A DNA stretch of 64,000 nt from Paraburkholderia sp. (lineage in GTDB: Bacteria > Pseudomonadota > Gammaproteobacteria > Burkholderiales > Burkholderiaceae): NCBI GenBank assembly GCA_004322045.1, contig SCRN01000040.1, positions 124,001-188,000 on the forward strand, given 5' to 3'. How positions within the stretch are numbered: the stretch's first letter is position 1; the number at the start of each line of letters is the position of its first letter. The notes beneath the pieces were generated by a model. It was not told the origin of the DNA. It searched no databases and saw only the letters and a list, made by a program, of their open reading frames with translations. The position numbers were made by a program, and so were the translations under genes. Below, piece after piece: positions 39,353 to 48,611 of the stretch.

Positions 39353-41686
39353 ATGCTTGCCTTGAATTCACCGCTCGATGCCTCTTCCGACGCGCCGCGC
39401 ATGCCGGCGCCGACCTTGCCCGAGGGGGCTAACGATCACGCCGCGCAACCGGCGCCGCAGCCGCAAGCGCAGGTGCGCAAAGCGCACGCGCTGGCGGTCG
39501 CGCTCGCGCCGCGCCGGCGTGCCGAACTCGACGCCATCTTTGCCGGCGACGGGCTGCTCGCGCGCACCATCGAGGGCTATCGGCCGCGCGCTTCGCAGAT
39601 CGAAATGGCATGCGCGGTGGCCGCCGCCATGGAGGCGTCGGGTCGCGCCATGCCCGAGCCCGCGATGTTCGAAGCGCAGCGCCGTCCGGCGCGCCGCTTG
39701 CGCGCCGATGCCGATGCGCGGACCGAGCCGGGTGGCGACACGCCCGCACCCGGCACAGAGGACGAATGTGCCGCCGGCGAGAACACATTGGTTGTCGAGG
39801 CAGGCACCGGCACCGGCAAGACGTTCGCTTACCTCGTGCCCGCCATGCTATGGGGTGGCAAAGTCATCGTCTCGACGGGCACCAAGCACCTTCAGGATCA
39901 GCTTTTTCAGCGCGACATTCCGACCGTGCGCGACGCGCTGGCGGTGCCGGTGTCGGTGGCCATGCTGAAGGGTCGCGCGAATTACCTGTGTCATTACTAT
40001 CTGCAGCGCACGGCCGATAACGGCAGGTTGCCGTCGCGGCAAGACACCGCTTATCTGCAAGATATCGTGCGGTTCGCGAAGATCACGCGCACGGGAGACA
40101 AGGCGGAACTCGCGAGCGTCCCTGAGACGTCTTCCGTTTGGCCGATGGTGACTTCGACGCGAGAGAACTGCCTCGGCCAGGAGTGCCCGCACTACAAAGA
40201 GTGCTTCGTGATGCAGGCTCGGCGCGAAGCGCAACAAGCGGATATCGTGGTCGTCAATCACCACTTGTTCTTCGCAGACATCATGCTGCGCGATACGGGC
40301 ATGGCCGAACTGCTGCCGACGGCCAATACCGTGATCTTCGACGAAGCACACCAGCTACCGGAGACGGCGACTTTATTTTTCGGCGAAACGCTATCGACGG
40401 CGCAGTTGCTCGAACTTGCGCGCGACACGGTCGCCGAAGGACTCGCGCATGCGCGCGACGCGGTCGAATGGGTCAAGCTGGGGGCGGGACTCGAGCGTGC
40501 CGCTCGCGACGTACGGCTCGCGTTCAAGGACGATACGCTGCGCGTGTCCGCTGCCCAGTTCGGCGAGGACCATCCCCTATACGGTGCGCTCGATGCGTTG
40601 GAAGGCGCGCTGGAGGCGCTGGCAACGGCGCTCGCAGGCCAAGCCGAGCGCGCGGAATCGCTGGGCGCTTGCCTTCGCCGCGCACGCGAACTGCAAGATC
40701 AGCTTGGGCGATGGACAGTCCTGCCCGATGGCGAAGACGGCACGAGCGGAGCATCGCAACGAGCCGGTTCGCCGGCGGCGAGCGAGGCGGCTGCGAAGGG
40801 CGATACGGACGAGCGCATCCGTTGGGTGGAGGTGTTCTCGCACTCCGTGCAACTGCATGAAACGCCGCTTTCCGTTGCGCCCATCTTCGCCAAGCAGCGG
40901 GCAGGCGTGCCGCGCGCATGGATCTTTACGTCGGCGACGTTGTCCGTGCGTGGCGATTTCACGCATTACGCCGCGCAGATGGGACTCGACGCGCGCCGCT
41001 CGATGACGCTGCCGAGCCCGTTCGACTACGGCACGCAAGCTCTGCTTTACGTACCCCGCAACTTGCCTCAACCGTCTTCTCCCGCATTTACCGACGCCGT
41101 CTTCGAGGCGGCGCTGCCGGCGATCGAAGCCGCAGGCGGCGGCGTGTTCTTCCTATGCACGACGCTGCGAGCCGTCGACCGCATCGCCGGGAAGTTGCGC
41201 GATGTCATCGAAGCACGCGGCTGGTCGACGCCCTTGCTGACGCAGGGCGATGCAAGCCGCACGGAGTTGCTCGACCGCTTTCGCGCCTACGGCAACGCGA
41301 TTCTCGTGGGCAGCCAGAGTTTTTGGGAGGGCGTCGATGTGCGCGGCGACGCGTTGTCGCTCGTGGTCATCGACAAGCTGCCTTTTGCGCCGCCTGACGA
41401 TCCCGTGCTGGCGGCGCGGCTCGATGCGCTCACTAAGAAGGGTTTGAGCCCCTTTGCGGTTCATCAATTGCCGCAGGCGGTGATCACGCTGAAGCAAGGC
41501 GCGGGACGTTTGATCCGCGCGGAAACGGATCGCGGCGTATTGATGATTTGCGATACCCGGCTCGTCGATAAGCCCTACGGCCGCCGTATCTGGCAGAGCC
41601 TGCCGCCGTTCAAGCGCACACGCGAAATCGATGTCGTGCGGGAGTTCTTTGCCGAGACAGAACAGCAGAACATACACGACGCATGA
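39353..41686 (+). CDS. dinG: DinG/YoaA family ATP-dependent DNA helicase
   Basis: A 777-residue iron-sulfur superfamily 2 helicase (XPD-like, 5' to 3'). A Q-like motif (RPRASQIEM) is at 77-85 and Walker A EAGTGTGKT at 149-157. Iron-sulfur cysteines lie in NYLC and in CLGQECPHYKEC. The DEAH box is FDEAHQLPE. C-terminal motifs include SQSFWEGVD and QGAGRLIRAETDRG. An insert of some 45 Pro/Arg-rich residues (about 100-143) separates the Q motif from Walker A. I cannot fully separate DinG from YoaA, although the length and motifs favour the YoaA-like branch. The ATG at 39353 follows CAGGGA. It is convergent with bamD. Confidence 0.88.
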   Translation: MLALNSPLDASSDAPRMPAPTLPEGANDHAAQPAPQPQAQVRKAHALAVALAPRRRAELDAIFAGDGLLARTIEGYRPRASQIEMACAVAAAMEASGRAMPEPAMFEAQRRPARRLRADADARTEPGGDTPAPGTEDECAAGENTLVVEAGTGTGKTFAYLVPAMLWGGKVIVSTGTKHLQDQLFQRDIPTVRDALAVPVSVAMLKGRANYLCHYYLQRTADNGRLPSRQDTAYLQDIVRFAKITRTGDKAELASVPETSSVWPMVTSTRENCLGQECPHYKECFVMQARREAQQADIVVVNHHLFFADIMLRDTGMAELLPTANTVIFDEAHQLPETATLFFGETLSTAQLLELARDTVAEGLAHARDAVEWVKLGAGLERAARDVRLAFKDDTLRVSAAQFGEDHPLYGALDALEGALEALATALAGQAERAESLGACLRRARELQDQLGRWTVLPDGEDGTSGASQRAGSPAASEAAAKGDTDERIRWVEVFSHSVQLHETPLSVAPIFAKQRAGVPRAWIFTSATLSVRGDFTHYAAQMGLDARRSMTLPSPFDYGTQALLYVPRNLPQPSSPAFTDAVFEAALPAIEAAGGGVFFLCTTLRAVDRIAGKLRDVIEARGWSTPLLTQGDASRTELLDRFRAYGNAILVGSQSFWEGVDVRGDALSLVVIDKLPFAPPDDPVLAARLDALTKKGLSPFAVHQLPQAVITLKQGAGRLIRAETDRGVLMICDTRLVDKPYGRRIWQSLPPFKRTREIDVVREFFAETEQQNIHDA

Positions 41687-41801
41687 AAGCGTGCCCTTCG
41701 GTTCTGCGGTGGGTAACGCAGGGTAGGGGCAGTGCATAGCAGAAGCCGCGGTCGCTTTACCGCTCTGCCGGTGTGAATGTCACGGCATACCTGCGCAAAA
41801 C

Positions 41802-41830
41802 AAAACCGGCCCTAGAGTAGAGGCCGGTTT
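41802..41830. terminator. bidirectional terminator between dinG and bamD
   Basis: AAACCGGCC and GGCCGGTTT pair around a 10-base loop. The plus strand continues CGTTTT and the minus strand TGTTTTG. It sits midway between the two convergent genes. Confidence 0.85.
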
Positions 41831-41877
41831 CGTTTTATCGCTGCCGTGGCGCCGAGCGTGCGCTCAGCTTGTAGCCG

Positions 41878-42747
41878 TCAGAACTGCCACCACGACTTTT
41901 CCGTACCGGGGCGAGCGTGCCCCGTGATGTACGGACTGTCGGGGAACGTGCCCGCGAGCACGCGGCGCGTATCGTCGGCGAGCTTCGTTTCGTTCAGCTT
42001 CGTGTACGACAAGATCATGAGATGCAGCGCATCTTCGATCGCCGGTGCGTTCTTGTACTCTTTGATCGCCAACTGCGCACGGTTGATGGCGGCCACGTAG
42101 GCGCCGCGGCGATAGTAGTAATCGGCCGCGTGCACCTCATACGACGCGAGCGCGTTGACGATATAGCGCATGCGTGCCGCCGCATCAGGCGCGTATTTGC
42201 TGTTCGGGTATTTGTCGACCACGATCTTGAACGCATCGTACGACTCGCGCAGCGACTTCGGATCGCGTTCGCTCATGTCCTGGCCGGAAAAGCGGCCGAA
42301 CAGACCCAGATCGTCGTTGAAGTGGATCATGCCCTTCAGATAGTACGCATAGGCGATGTCGGGGTGATCCGGGTGCAGCGCGATGAAGCGGTCCACTGCC
42401 TGATCGGCGGCGGCCGTATCGCTGTCTTTCCAGTCACAATAGGCGACGTTGATCTGCGCTTGTTGCGCAAAGTGCCCGAACGGATCGCGACCCTCAAGCG
42501 CTTCGAAATACTTCGCGCACTTGCCCCAATCGCCGCCGCTCAAAGCGTCTTGGGCCTCCGAGTATAATTTGTTGTTTGGCCAGGCGGCTGTCTCGTCGGT
42601 CTTTTGCGGCAGGCCGTGGCAACCGGCCACGAGCACCGCGGCAGCGGCGAGGGCCAGGCCGGCCGAAGCGGATTGAAGCGCGCGCTTAGCCGCGCGGCTC
42701 GCTGCGCACGAGGCCGTGCGCATCATGGTGTTGAGGGCTCGCCGCAT
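41878..42747 (-). CDS. bamD: outer membrane assembly lipoprotein BamD
   Basis: An essential lipoprotein of the BAM complex, 289 residues from this start. The signal peptide ends in LVAGC, with lipidated C43. The mature part is built of about five TPR-like helical pairs (YSEAQDALSGGDWGKCAKYFEALE, YVAAINRAQLAIKEYK) that bind BamA and substrate signals. Several starts are open (GTG 42777, ATG 42759, 42747, 42726). 42747 has GGAGA just upstream but at tight spacing, so the exact start is uncertain. It is divergent from rluD, as in many proteobacteria. Confidence 0.94.
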   Translation of the reverse strand: MRRALNTMMRTASCAASRAAKRALQSASAGLALAAAAVLVAGCHGLPQKTDETAAWPNNKLYSEAQDALSGGDWGKCAKYFEALEGRDPFGHFAQQAQINVAYCDWKDSDTAAADQAVDRFIALHPDHPDIAYAYYLKGMIHFNDDLGLFGRFSGQDMSERDPKSLRESYDAFKIVVDKYPNSKYAPDAAARMRYIVNALASYEVHAADYYYRRGAYVAAINRAQLAIKEYKNAPAIEDALHLMILSYTKLNETKLADDTRRVLAGTFPDSPYITGHARPGTEKSWWQF

Positions 42748-42794
42748 TTCTCCATGCATCCTAGCAATCAGTCTCACTCAGTGATCCAGTTTCA

Positions 42795-43994
42795 ATGACC
42801 CGCACACGTGCTTCCGGCAACATGCTCGGCCCTATCGATAGAAGCGACGATTATAGCCGAAGCGCCGGCCCCGCCGACGCGCGAGCAGACGATGCCCGCG
42901 CGGATCGTTCGACCGAGCGCTCCGGCGCTTCGCAGCAAGCGAGCGCGCCGTCGCCGCGCCTGGCGCTCGTGCCCGCTGCGCTGGCGGGCGAGCGCCTGGA
43001 CAAAGTGCTTGCCAAAGTGTTTCCCGAGTTTTCGCGCAGCCGCTTGCAGAGCTGGACCGAAGCGGGGCGGGTATTGCTGAACGGCGCGCCCGCCAAAGTG
43101 CGGCAGGCCGTGCCGCTCGGTGCGCGCATCGAGCTCACGCCCGATCTGCTGCCCGAGCAGCTTGCGTTCACCCCCGAGCCCGTACCGCTTCAGATCGTGT
43201 ACGAAGACGATGCGCTCGTCGTCATCGACAAGCCCGCCGGGCTCGTCGTGCACCCAGCTGCGGGAAACTGGAGCGGCACGATCCTCAATGGCTTGCTGCA
43301 TCGGTACCCTGACGCGGCAGGATTGCCTCGGGCCGGCATCGTTCATCGGCTCGACAAGGAAACGTCGGGACTCATGGTGGTCGCACGCACGCTCGAGGCA
43401 CAGACCGATCTCGTGCGTCAGTTGCAGGCACGCACGGTGAAGCGCCGCTATGTTGCGCTCGTGTGGGGGGCCATGCCCGAGGAAGGGATCATCGATGCGC
43501 CCATCGGACGCGATCCGCGCGAGCGCACGCGCATGGCCGTCGTCGCTGGCGCCACGGGCAAGCACGCGCGTACGCGGTTTCGCCTCGTCGATCGAACGGT
43601 CTGGAATCAGCAGACCATCAGCGCCATACATTGCGATTTGGAGACGGGGCGCACGCACCAGATTCGCGTCCACTGCGCCCACGTCGGGCATCCGCTACTG
43701 GGCGACCCGGTTTATGGCAATGCGCGCGGGCGCCGCTCGAGCGCACCGCTGCCGGGCGGTTTCGCAAGACAAGCGCTGCATGCGTGGCGACTCGGTCTCG
43801 TGCATCCGAACTCGGGGCGTGCGATGCGCTGGCGCGCCGATTTGCCCGAGGATATGACCGCGCTGATCGAGGCGCTGGGGTTCGGGCAAGACGGCGCGGC
43901 CCTCGAGGCGGACGAAGTGGACGATGACGATGCGTATGAAGGATTCGAAGGCGGGTACGAGGATGAGCCAGAAGACGATTCCGACATTGAATGA
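42795..43994 (+). CDS. rluD: 23S rRNA pseudouridine synthase RluD
   Basis: A 399-residue enzyme that makes pseudouridines in helix 69 of 23S rRNA (positions 1911, 1915 and 1917 in E. coli). A disordered N-terminus (1-55) precedes an S4 RNA-binding domain (about 64-125). The synthase core has the catalytic aspartate D187 in HRLDKETSG (184-192). The tail from about 380 is almost entirely acidic (Asp/Glu). It is about 70 residues longer than E. coli RluD. The first 60 bases of the gene also appear to hold the divergent bamD promoter. Confidence 0.95.
   Translation: MTRTRASGNMLGPIDRSDDYSRSAGPADARADDARADRSTERSGASQQASAPSPRLALVPAALAGERLDKVLAKVFPEFSRSRLQSWTEAGRVLLNGAPAKVRQAVPLGARIELTPDLLPEQLAFTPEPVPLQIVYEDDALVVIDKPAGLVVHPAAGNWSGTILNGLLHRYPDAAGLPRAGIVHRLDKETSGLMVVARTLEAQTDLVRQLQARTVKRRYVALVWGAMPEEGIIDAPIGRDPRERTRMAVVAGATGKHARTRFRLVDRTVWNQQTISAIHCDLETGRTHQIRVHCAHVGHPLLGDPVYGNARGRRSSAPLPGGFARQALHAWRLGLVHPNSGRAMRWRADLPEDMTALIEALGFGQDGAALEADEVDDDDAYEGFEGGYEDEPEDDSDIE
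42850..42855 (-). promoter_or_regulatory. consensus -10 element for bamD
   Basis: The minus strand reads a perfect TATAAT inside the 5' end of rluD. It would give bamD a leader of about 95 bases. The -35 position is weak (GTCGGC-like). Confidence 0.4.
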
Positions 43995-44006
43995 GCGTGC
44001 GGGAGC

Positions 44007-44030
44007 GTATCTCGGTATCTCGGTATCTCG
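44007..44030 (+). repeat. three tandem copies of an 8-bp unit before pgeF
   Basis: GTATCTCG occurs three times without a break in the rluD-pgeF gap. The copies are perfect, which suggests recent slippage. Eight bases is not a multiple of three, but the repeat is non-coding. Confidence 0.85.
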
Positions 44031-44056
44031 GATAGGTAATGGCCCACGCGCATCGA

Positions 44057-44093
44057 GCAACAAACAACAAGCAATAAGCAATAAGCAACGAAC
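44057..44093 (+). repeat. A-rich simple-repeat leader before pgeF
   Basis: A stretch built of CAA and GCAATAA units (two perfect GCAATAA copies at 44071-44084) lies just before the pgeF start. It is strikingly A-rich for this GC-rich region and unlikely to fold. It could act as an unstructured translation-enhancing leader, since no Shine-Dalgarno is evident. Confidence 0.7.
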
Positions 44094-44102
44094 GATCACC
44101 GA

Positions 44103-44954
44103 ATGACCCCCACGACTGCGCACGAGGATGGCGAAGCCTTGATGACGGAATCTGCCTTGACCGAAGCCGATTGCCTGTACCCGCCCTGGCGCGTTTCGCC
44201 ACGGGTGCGCGCGCTCGTCACGACACGCGCCGGCGGCGTCAGCCTGCCCCCTTACGGCCGCTGCGTGGCCGGGCGCGAAACGTCGGGCGGCTTGAATCTC
44301 GGGCTGCATACGGGCGATGATCCGGTGCGCGTCCATGAGAACCGCGCGCGCTTGCTTTCATTCGCGGGCGTGCGCGCCGCCTGGCTCGAGCAAGTGCATG
44401 GCGCTACCGTAGTCGATGCTGCGGACGCGCCGCTCGATGCCCGCGCCGATGCGAGCGTGACCGCGACCTCGGGCATCGCTTGCGTGGTCATGGTGGCCGA
44501 TTGCTTGCCCGTTTTGCTTTGCGACGGGGAAGGCAGGGCCGTCGGAGCGGCGCACGCGGGATGGCGCGGCCTCGCGGCCGGCATTATCGAGAAGACGGCG
44601 CAGCGCGTCGCAGCGCTCGCGCACGGCGATGCCGCCAACCTGTACGCTTATCTGGGGCCTGCGATCGGTCCGAAGGCGTTCGAAGTGGGAGGTGAGGTGC
44701 GCGAAGCGTTCCTCGCCGCAGCCGAGCCCGCCGAGCGCGATGGCACGGCGCACGCCTTCGTTCCCCATGCGTACGCGCCCGGCAAGTATTGGGCGGATCT
44801 CTACGCCCTCGCGCGTCAACGCTTAGCGCGGGTAGGTGTCACGCATGTGACAGGGGGCGAGGCTTGCACGGTGTCCGAGCCCGAGCGTTTCTATTCGTAT
44901 CGCCGCGATCGGGTGACGGGGCGCATGGCGGCGTTGATTTGGCTTGGCGAGTGA
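44103..44954 (+). CDS. pgeF: peptidoglycan editing factor PgeF / laccase-domain protein (YfiH family)
   Basis: A 283-residue protein of the YfiH/DUF152 multi-copper 'laccase domain' family. Family motifs are TTRAGGVS, LEQVHGATVV, the metal-binding VMVADCLPVLL and AAHAGWRGLAAGI, and a late cysteine in GEACTVSEPERFYSYRRD. In E. coli the protein keeps L-serine out of peptidoglycan precursors. Other members are purine nucleoside phosphorylases or adenosine deaminases, so the exact activity here is open. ATGs at 44103 and 44142 are both possible. rluD lies upstream, as in E. coli (rluD-yfiH). Confidence 0.9.
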   Translation: MTPTTAHEDGEALMTESALTEADCLYPPWRVSPRVRALVTTRAGGVSLPPYGRCVAGRETSGGLNLGLHTGDDPVRVHENRARLLSFAGVRAAWLEQVHGATVVDAADAPLDARADASVTATSGIACVVMVADCLPVLLCDGEGRAVGAAHAGWRGLAAGIIEKTAQRVAALAHGDAANLYAYLGPAIGPKAFEVGGEVREAFLAAAEPAERDGTAHAFVPHAYAPGKYWADLYALARQRLARVGVTHVTGGEACTVSEPERFYSYRRDRVTGRMAALIWLGE

Positions 44955-45146
44955 ACGCGCCGGTGCGACCCTGCGGCGCACAAGAATGGTGGGCCAGCGC
45001 ACCTACGTGGATGCCCAGGTGCGCCTGGCACCGGCTTTGCGATATGGCTCGCCTGCCCGGCGGCGCTTGGCTTGCGCGCGATCGATCGACATCGGGAAAA
45101 CGATAATAAAAAAGCTATCGCGCTGCGGCAAAATCGGTCCCAAGCA
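44955..45146 (+). other. upstream part of the pgeF-phaC gap
   Basis: The pgeF-phaC gap is about 325 bases. This first part carries no gene. It has an AT-rich island near 45100 (GATAATAAAAAA), which is the only marked compositional feature before the phaC promoter. Confidence 0.4.
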
Positions 45147-45176
45147 TTGACACGCCTCGTGGCGGGGAGCAAGAAT
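45147..45176 (+). promoter_or_regulatory. sigma-70 promoter of the pha operon
   Basis: A perfect -35 TTGACA and a -10 AAGAAT (four of six) are 18 bases apart. The start site would be near 45183, about 98 bases before phaC. From memory, the Cupriavidus necator phaC promoter also pairs TTGACA with an 18-bp spacer and an AACAAT -10, so the match is good but should be confirmed. Confidence 0.55.
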
Positions 45177-45182
45177 GACCGC

Positions 45183-45216
45183 TCGCAAGGGTGAGCGCAG
45201 CGAGGGTCGCAAGGGT
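45183..45216 (+). repeat. 10-bp direct repeat at the phaC start site
   Basis: TCGCAAGGGT occurs at 45183-45192 and 45207-45216, 24 bases apart, at and just after the predicted transcription start. It could be a repressor site for PhaR or another regulator. I do not assign the protein. Confidence 0.5.
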
Positions 45217-45280
45217 TCGCCCATGTGCGCTCGGCGCCCGCCTCTCATTCAGTCTTCCTAGACTCACGGCCAAAGCGGGT

Positions 45281-47233
45281 ATGACTGCATCAAAACGTCG
45301 ATCGACTTCTTCTCACACCGAAGCGCCTCCGAGCGGCGAGCAGCAAGCGCCTGCCGGCAATGCGGATATGCAGCGAATGTTCGAGGCTTGGATGGGCGCG
45401 TGGCGTTCGTTCGCCGATCCGAGCAAATGGCCTGCCGCCGCGCAGGCCGCACAGGCCGCTCATATGCAAGGGATGGCTCCTCAGGCGGCGAACGGCAACG
45501 CGGGCGGCGCTGCGTTTCCCTTTTCGTTTCCATTCGCCATGCCGCCGATGCCCGCGGGCGGGTTCCCCGCGATGGGATTGCCGCCGATGATGGCAGATGC
45601 ACGGCAGGCGTTCGCGGGCATGCAATTGCCGGCAGCATCGATTCCGCCCGAACGATTGAGCCGCCTCCAGGCCGACTACTCGCGCGACTGCCTCGCGCTA
45701 TTGCAGCAGGCGAGCGCGGCCGACAAGCCGCCGCCCGAGCTGCCCGACAGGCGCTTTAGCGCCGACGCCTGGAAAGCGACGCCGGCCTTCGCATACACGG
45801 CCGCGTGGTATTTGCTCAATGCGCGTTATTTGCAGGCGCTCGCCGATGCGCTCGACACCGATGCGAAAACGCGCGAGCGAATTCGCTTCGCCGTGCAGCA
45901 GTGGACGGCCGCCGCCTCCCCCAGCAACTTTCTCGCGCTCAATCCCGAGGCGCAGAAGACACTGCTCGAAAGCCACGGCGAAAGCTTGCGCCAAGGGGTG
46001 ATGAATCTGCTTGCCGACATGCGGCGCGGCAAGATTTCGCAGAGCGACGAGTCGCGCTTCATCGTCGGCAAGAACATCGGCTCGACCGAAGGCGCAATCG
46101 TCTACGAAAACGAGTTGATGCAGTTGATCCAGTACAAGCCGCGCACGCCGAGCGTGTTCGAGCGGCCGCTGCTGATGGTCCCGCCGTGCATCAACAAGTT
46201 CTACATTCTCGATTTGCAGCCCGAAAGTTCGCTCGTCGCGCATGCGCTCGAATGCGGCCATCAAGTGTTCATGATCTCGTGGCGCAACGCCGACGCATCG
46301 CTCGCCGGCAAGACCTGGGACGACTACACGACCGACGGCGTGCTGGCCGCGATCGATGTGGTCAAACGCATCAGCGGGCGCGAGCAGATCAATACCTTCG
46401 GCTTTTGCATCGGCGGTACGATGATCGCGACGGCGCTGGCGGTGTTGGCGGCACGCGGCGAGCATCCCGCTGCATCGATGACGCTGCTCACCGCGATGCT
46501 CGATTTCTCCGATACGGGCGTGCTCGACGTCTTCGTCGACGAAGCCCACGTGCGCATGCGCGAGCAGACGATCGGCGGCCTGAACGGCGCGCCGCCGGGA
46601 CTCATGCGCGGCGTGGAATTCGCGAACGCATTCTCGTTTCTGCGCCCTAACGATTTGGTGTGGAACTACGTCGTCGACAACTATCTCAAAGGGCGCACGC
46701 CCGCTCCGTTCGACTTGCTGTATTGGAATAGCGATTCGACGAATCTGCCCGGGCCGATGTATGTCTGGTATCTGCGCAACACGTACCTCGAGAACCGTTT
46801 GCGCGAGCCTGGCGCCGTCACGGTGTGCGGCGAGGCGCTCGATCTGTCGCGCATCGACGTGCCGACCTTCATCTACGGCTCGCGCGACGACCATATCGTG
46901 CCGTGGCGCACCGCGTATGCTTCAGCGCCTTTGCTGACAGGGCCGCAGCGTTTCGTGCTCGGCGCGTCGGGGCATATCGCAGGCGTCATCAACCCGCCGG
47001 CGAAGGGCAAGCGCAGCTTCTGGTATCACGAGGGCAACGAAAGGGCGCTGCCCGAGAATCCGGACGATTGGTTCGCGGGTGCGGTCGAAAAGCCCGGTAG
47101 TTGGTGGCCGGAGTGGATGGCGTGGCTCGACCAGTACGGCGGCAAAAAAGTGAAGGCTCGCGCGCAACTCGGATCGGCCGAATATCCGGTCATCGAGCCG
47201 GCGCCCGGGCGGTATGTGTTAGAGCGGGATTGA
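45281..47233 (+). CDS. phaC: class I polyhydroxyalkanoate synthase
   Basis: A 650-residue PHA synthase that polymerises (R)-3-hydroxyacyl-CoA on the granule surface. The lipase-like box GFCIGG carries the nucleophile C376, with D537 in DDHIVPW and H565 in SGHIAGVINPP. All three are exactly 57 residues later than C319/D480/H508 of the Cupriavidus necator enzyme. The core is thus collinear and the extra length is all N-terminal, a Met/Ala/Pro-rich segment (about 40-120). The ATG at 45281 was chosen over an open reading from 45191. phaA, phaB and phaR follow. Confidence 0.97.
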   Translation: MTASKRRSTSSHTEAPPSGEQQAPAGNADMQRMFEAWMGAWRSFADPSKWPAAAQAAQAAHMQGMAPQAANGNAGGAAFPFSFPFAMPPMPAGGFPAMGLPPMMADARQAFAGMQLPAASIPPERLSRLQADYSRDCLALLQQASAADKPPPELPDRRFSADAWKATPAFAYTAAWYLLNARYLQALADALDTDAKTRERIRFAVQQWTAAASPSNFLALNPEAQKTLLESHGESLRQGVMNLLADMRRGKISQSDESRFIVGKNIGSTEGAIVYENELMQLIQYKPRTPSVFERPLLMVPPCINKFYILDLQPESSLVAHALECGHQVFMISWRNADASLAGKTWDDYTTDGVLAAIDVVKRISGREQINTFGFCIGGTMIATALAVLAARGEHPAASMTLLTAMLDFSDTGVLDVFVDEAHVRMREQTIGGLNGAPPGLMRGVEFANAFSFLRPNDLVWNYVVDNYLKGRTPAPFDLLYWNSDSTNLPGPMYVWYLRNTYLENRLREPGAVTVCGEALDLSRIDVPTFIYGSRDDHIVPWRTAYASAPLLTGPQRFVLGASGHIAGVINPPAKGKRSFWYHEGNERALPENPDDWFAGAVEKPGSWWPEWMAWLDQYGGKKVKARAQLGSAEYPVIEPAPGRYVLERD

Positions 47234-47330
47234 TCCGGATTGACCCGGCGATCGATCGGGGACGTTCGAAGGTTTTTAACTACGATGCGCGGTCTTATGG
47301 GTTAGGGCCGCCACATGCAAGGAGTCTCAA

Positions 47331-48512
47331 ATGACTGACGTAGTGATCGTATCGGCTGCTCGCACCGCGGTCGGCAAGTTCGGCGGTTCGCTCGCGAAGA
47401 TTGCCGCGCCCGAGCTGGGCGCGGCAATCGTTCGCGCGGTGCTCGAGCGCGCGGGCCTCAAGCCCGAGCAAGTAAGCGAAGTCATCCTGGGGCAAGTGCT
47501 CGCGGCCGGCTCGGGCCAGAACCCGGCGCGTCAGGCGCTGATCAAAGCGGGCCTGCCGAGCGCGGTGCCCGCCATGACCATCAACAAGGTGTGCGGCTCG
47601 GGCTTGAAAGCCGTGATGCTGGCGGCGAACGCCGTCATCGCCGGCGATGCCGACATCGTTGTGGCCGGCGGCCAGGAAAACATGAGCGCGGCGCCGCACG
47701 TGCTGCCGGGCTCGCGCGACGGCTTTCGCATGGGCGACGCCAAGCTCGTCGACACGATGATCGTCGACGGCCTTTGGGACGTCTACAACCAGTACCACAT
47801 GGGCGTCACGGCGGAAAACGTGGCCAAGGAGTACGGCATCACGCGCGAAGAGCAGGACAAGTTCGCGGCCCTGTCGCAGAACAAGGCCGAGGCGGCGCAG
47901 AAGGCGGGGCGCTTCGACGATGAAATCGTTCCGATCGAGATTCCGCAGCGTAAAGGCGAGCCGCTGCGCTTTGCCACCGACGAATTCGTGCGCCATGGGG
48001 TGACGGCCGAGTCGCTCGCGAGCTTGAAGCCGGCGTTTTCGAAGGAAGGCACGGTCACGGCGGCCAACGCATCGGGCCTGAACGACGGCGCCGCCGCCGT
48101 GCTCGTCATGTCCGCCAAGAAGGCCGAGGCGCTGGGCTTGACGCCGCTTGCGCGGATCAAGGCGTATGCAAGCGCCGGCGTGGACCCGAAAGTCATGGGC
48201 ATGGGTCCGGTGCCGGCCTCGCGCCGTTGCCTCGAGCGCGCGGGGTGGTCCGTGGGCGACCTCGATCTGATGGAGATCAACGAAGCGTTTGCGGCGCAGG
48301 CGCTCGCAGTCCACAAGCAAATGGGCTGGGACACGTCCAAGATCAACGTGAACGGCGGCGCGATCGCGATCGGCCATCCGATCGGCGCATCGGGTTGCCG
48401 TATTCTCGTGACGCTGCTGCATGAGATGCAAAAGCGCGATGCGAAGCGCGGCCTCGCCTCGCTCTGCATCGGCGGGGGGATGGGCGTAGCGCTGGCCGTC
48501 GAGCGCGTCTAA
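47331..48512 (+). CDS. phaA: acetyl-CoA acetyltransferase (beta-ketothiolase)
   Basis: A 393-residue thiolase that condenses two acetyl-CoA to acetoacetyl-CoA, the first step of polyhydroxybutyrate synthesis. The catalytic residues align exactly with the C. necator enzyme: C88 in NKVCGSG, H349 in GHPIGASG and C379 in CIGGGMG. Length is identical to the classical PhaA. AAGGAG precedes the ATG by about 7 bases. It lies 97 bases after phaC and before phaB, the standard class I operon order. Confidence 0.97.
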   Translation: MTDVVIVSAARTAVGKFGGSLAKIAAPELGAAIVRAVLERAGLKPEQVSEVILGQVLAAGSGQNPARQALIKAGLPSAVPAMTINKVCGSGLKAVMLAANAVIAGDADIVVAGGQENMSAAPHVLPGSRDGFRMGDAKLVDTMIVDGLWDVYNQYHMGVTAENVAKEYGITREEQDKFAALSQNKAEAAQKAGRFDDEIVPIEIPQRKGEPLRFATDEFVRHGVTAESLASLKPAFSKEGTVTAANASGLNDGAAAVLVMSAKKAEALGLTPLARIKAYASAGVDPKVMGMGPVPASRRCLERAGWSVGDLDLMEINEAFAAQALAVHKQMGWDTSKINVNGGAIAIGHPIGASGCRILVTLLHEMQKRDAKRGLASLCIGGGMGVALAVERV

Positions 48513-48563
48513 GAGCGCGCAAGCGTCGCCGCGGGGGCCGCAGGGCCACGGCGACAAACACAA

Positions 48564-48583
48564 GGGGCGCCGCCGGGCGCCCC
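48564..48583 (+). repeat. hairpin between phaA and phaB
   Basis: GGGGCGCC and GGCGCCCC form a perfect 8-bp stem with a 4-base loop, about 50 bases past the phaA stop. No U-run follows. It probably adjusts message stability or relative expression within the operon. Confidence 0.55.
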
Positions 48584-48611
48584 GCGATAAATCAGGAATG
48601 GAGCGTGATTC

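Noticed and set aside
42563-42568. perfect TATAAT on the plus strand inside bamD, as an rluD promoter
   Set aside because: It lies 230 bases before rluD in antisense coding sequence and has no -35; it simply encodes Leu-Tyr codons of bamD on the other strand.
45060-45080. sigma-54-like element before phaC
   Set aside because: A TGGC...TTGC-like string occurs, but the GG-N10-GC spacing does not fit, and a better sigma-70 promoter lies closer to the gene.
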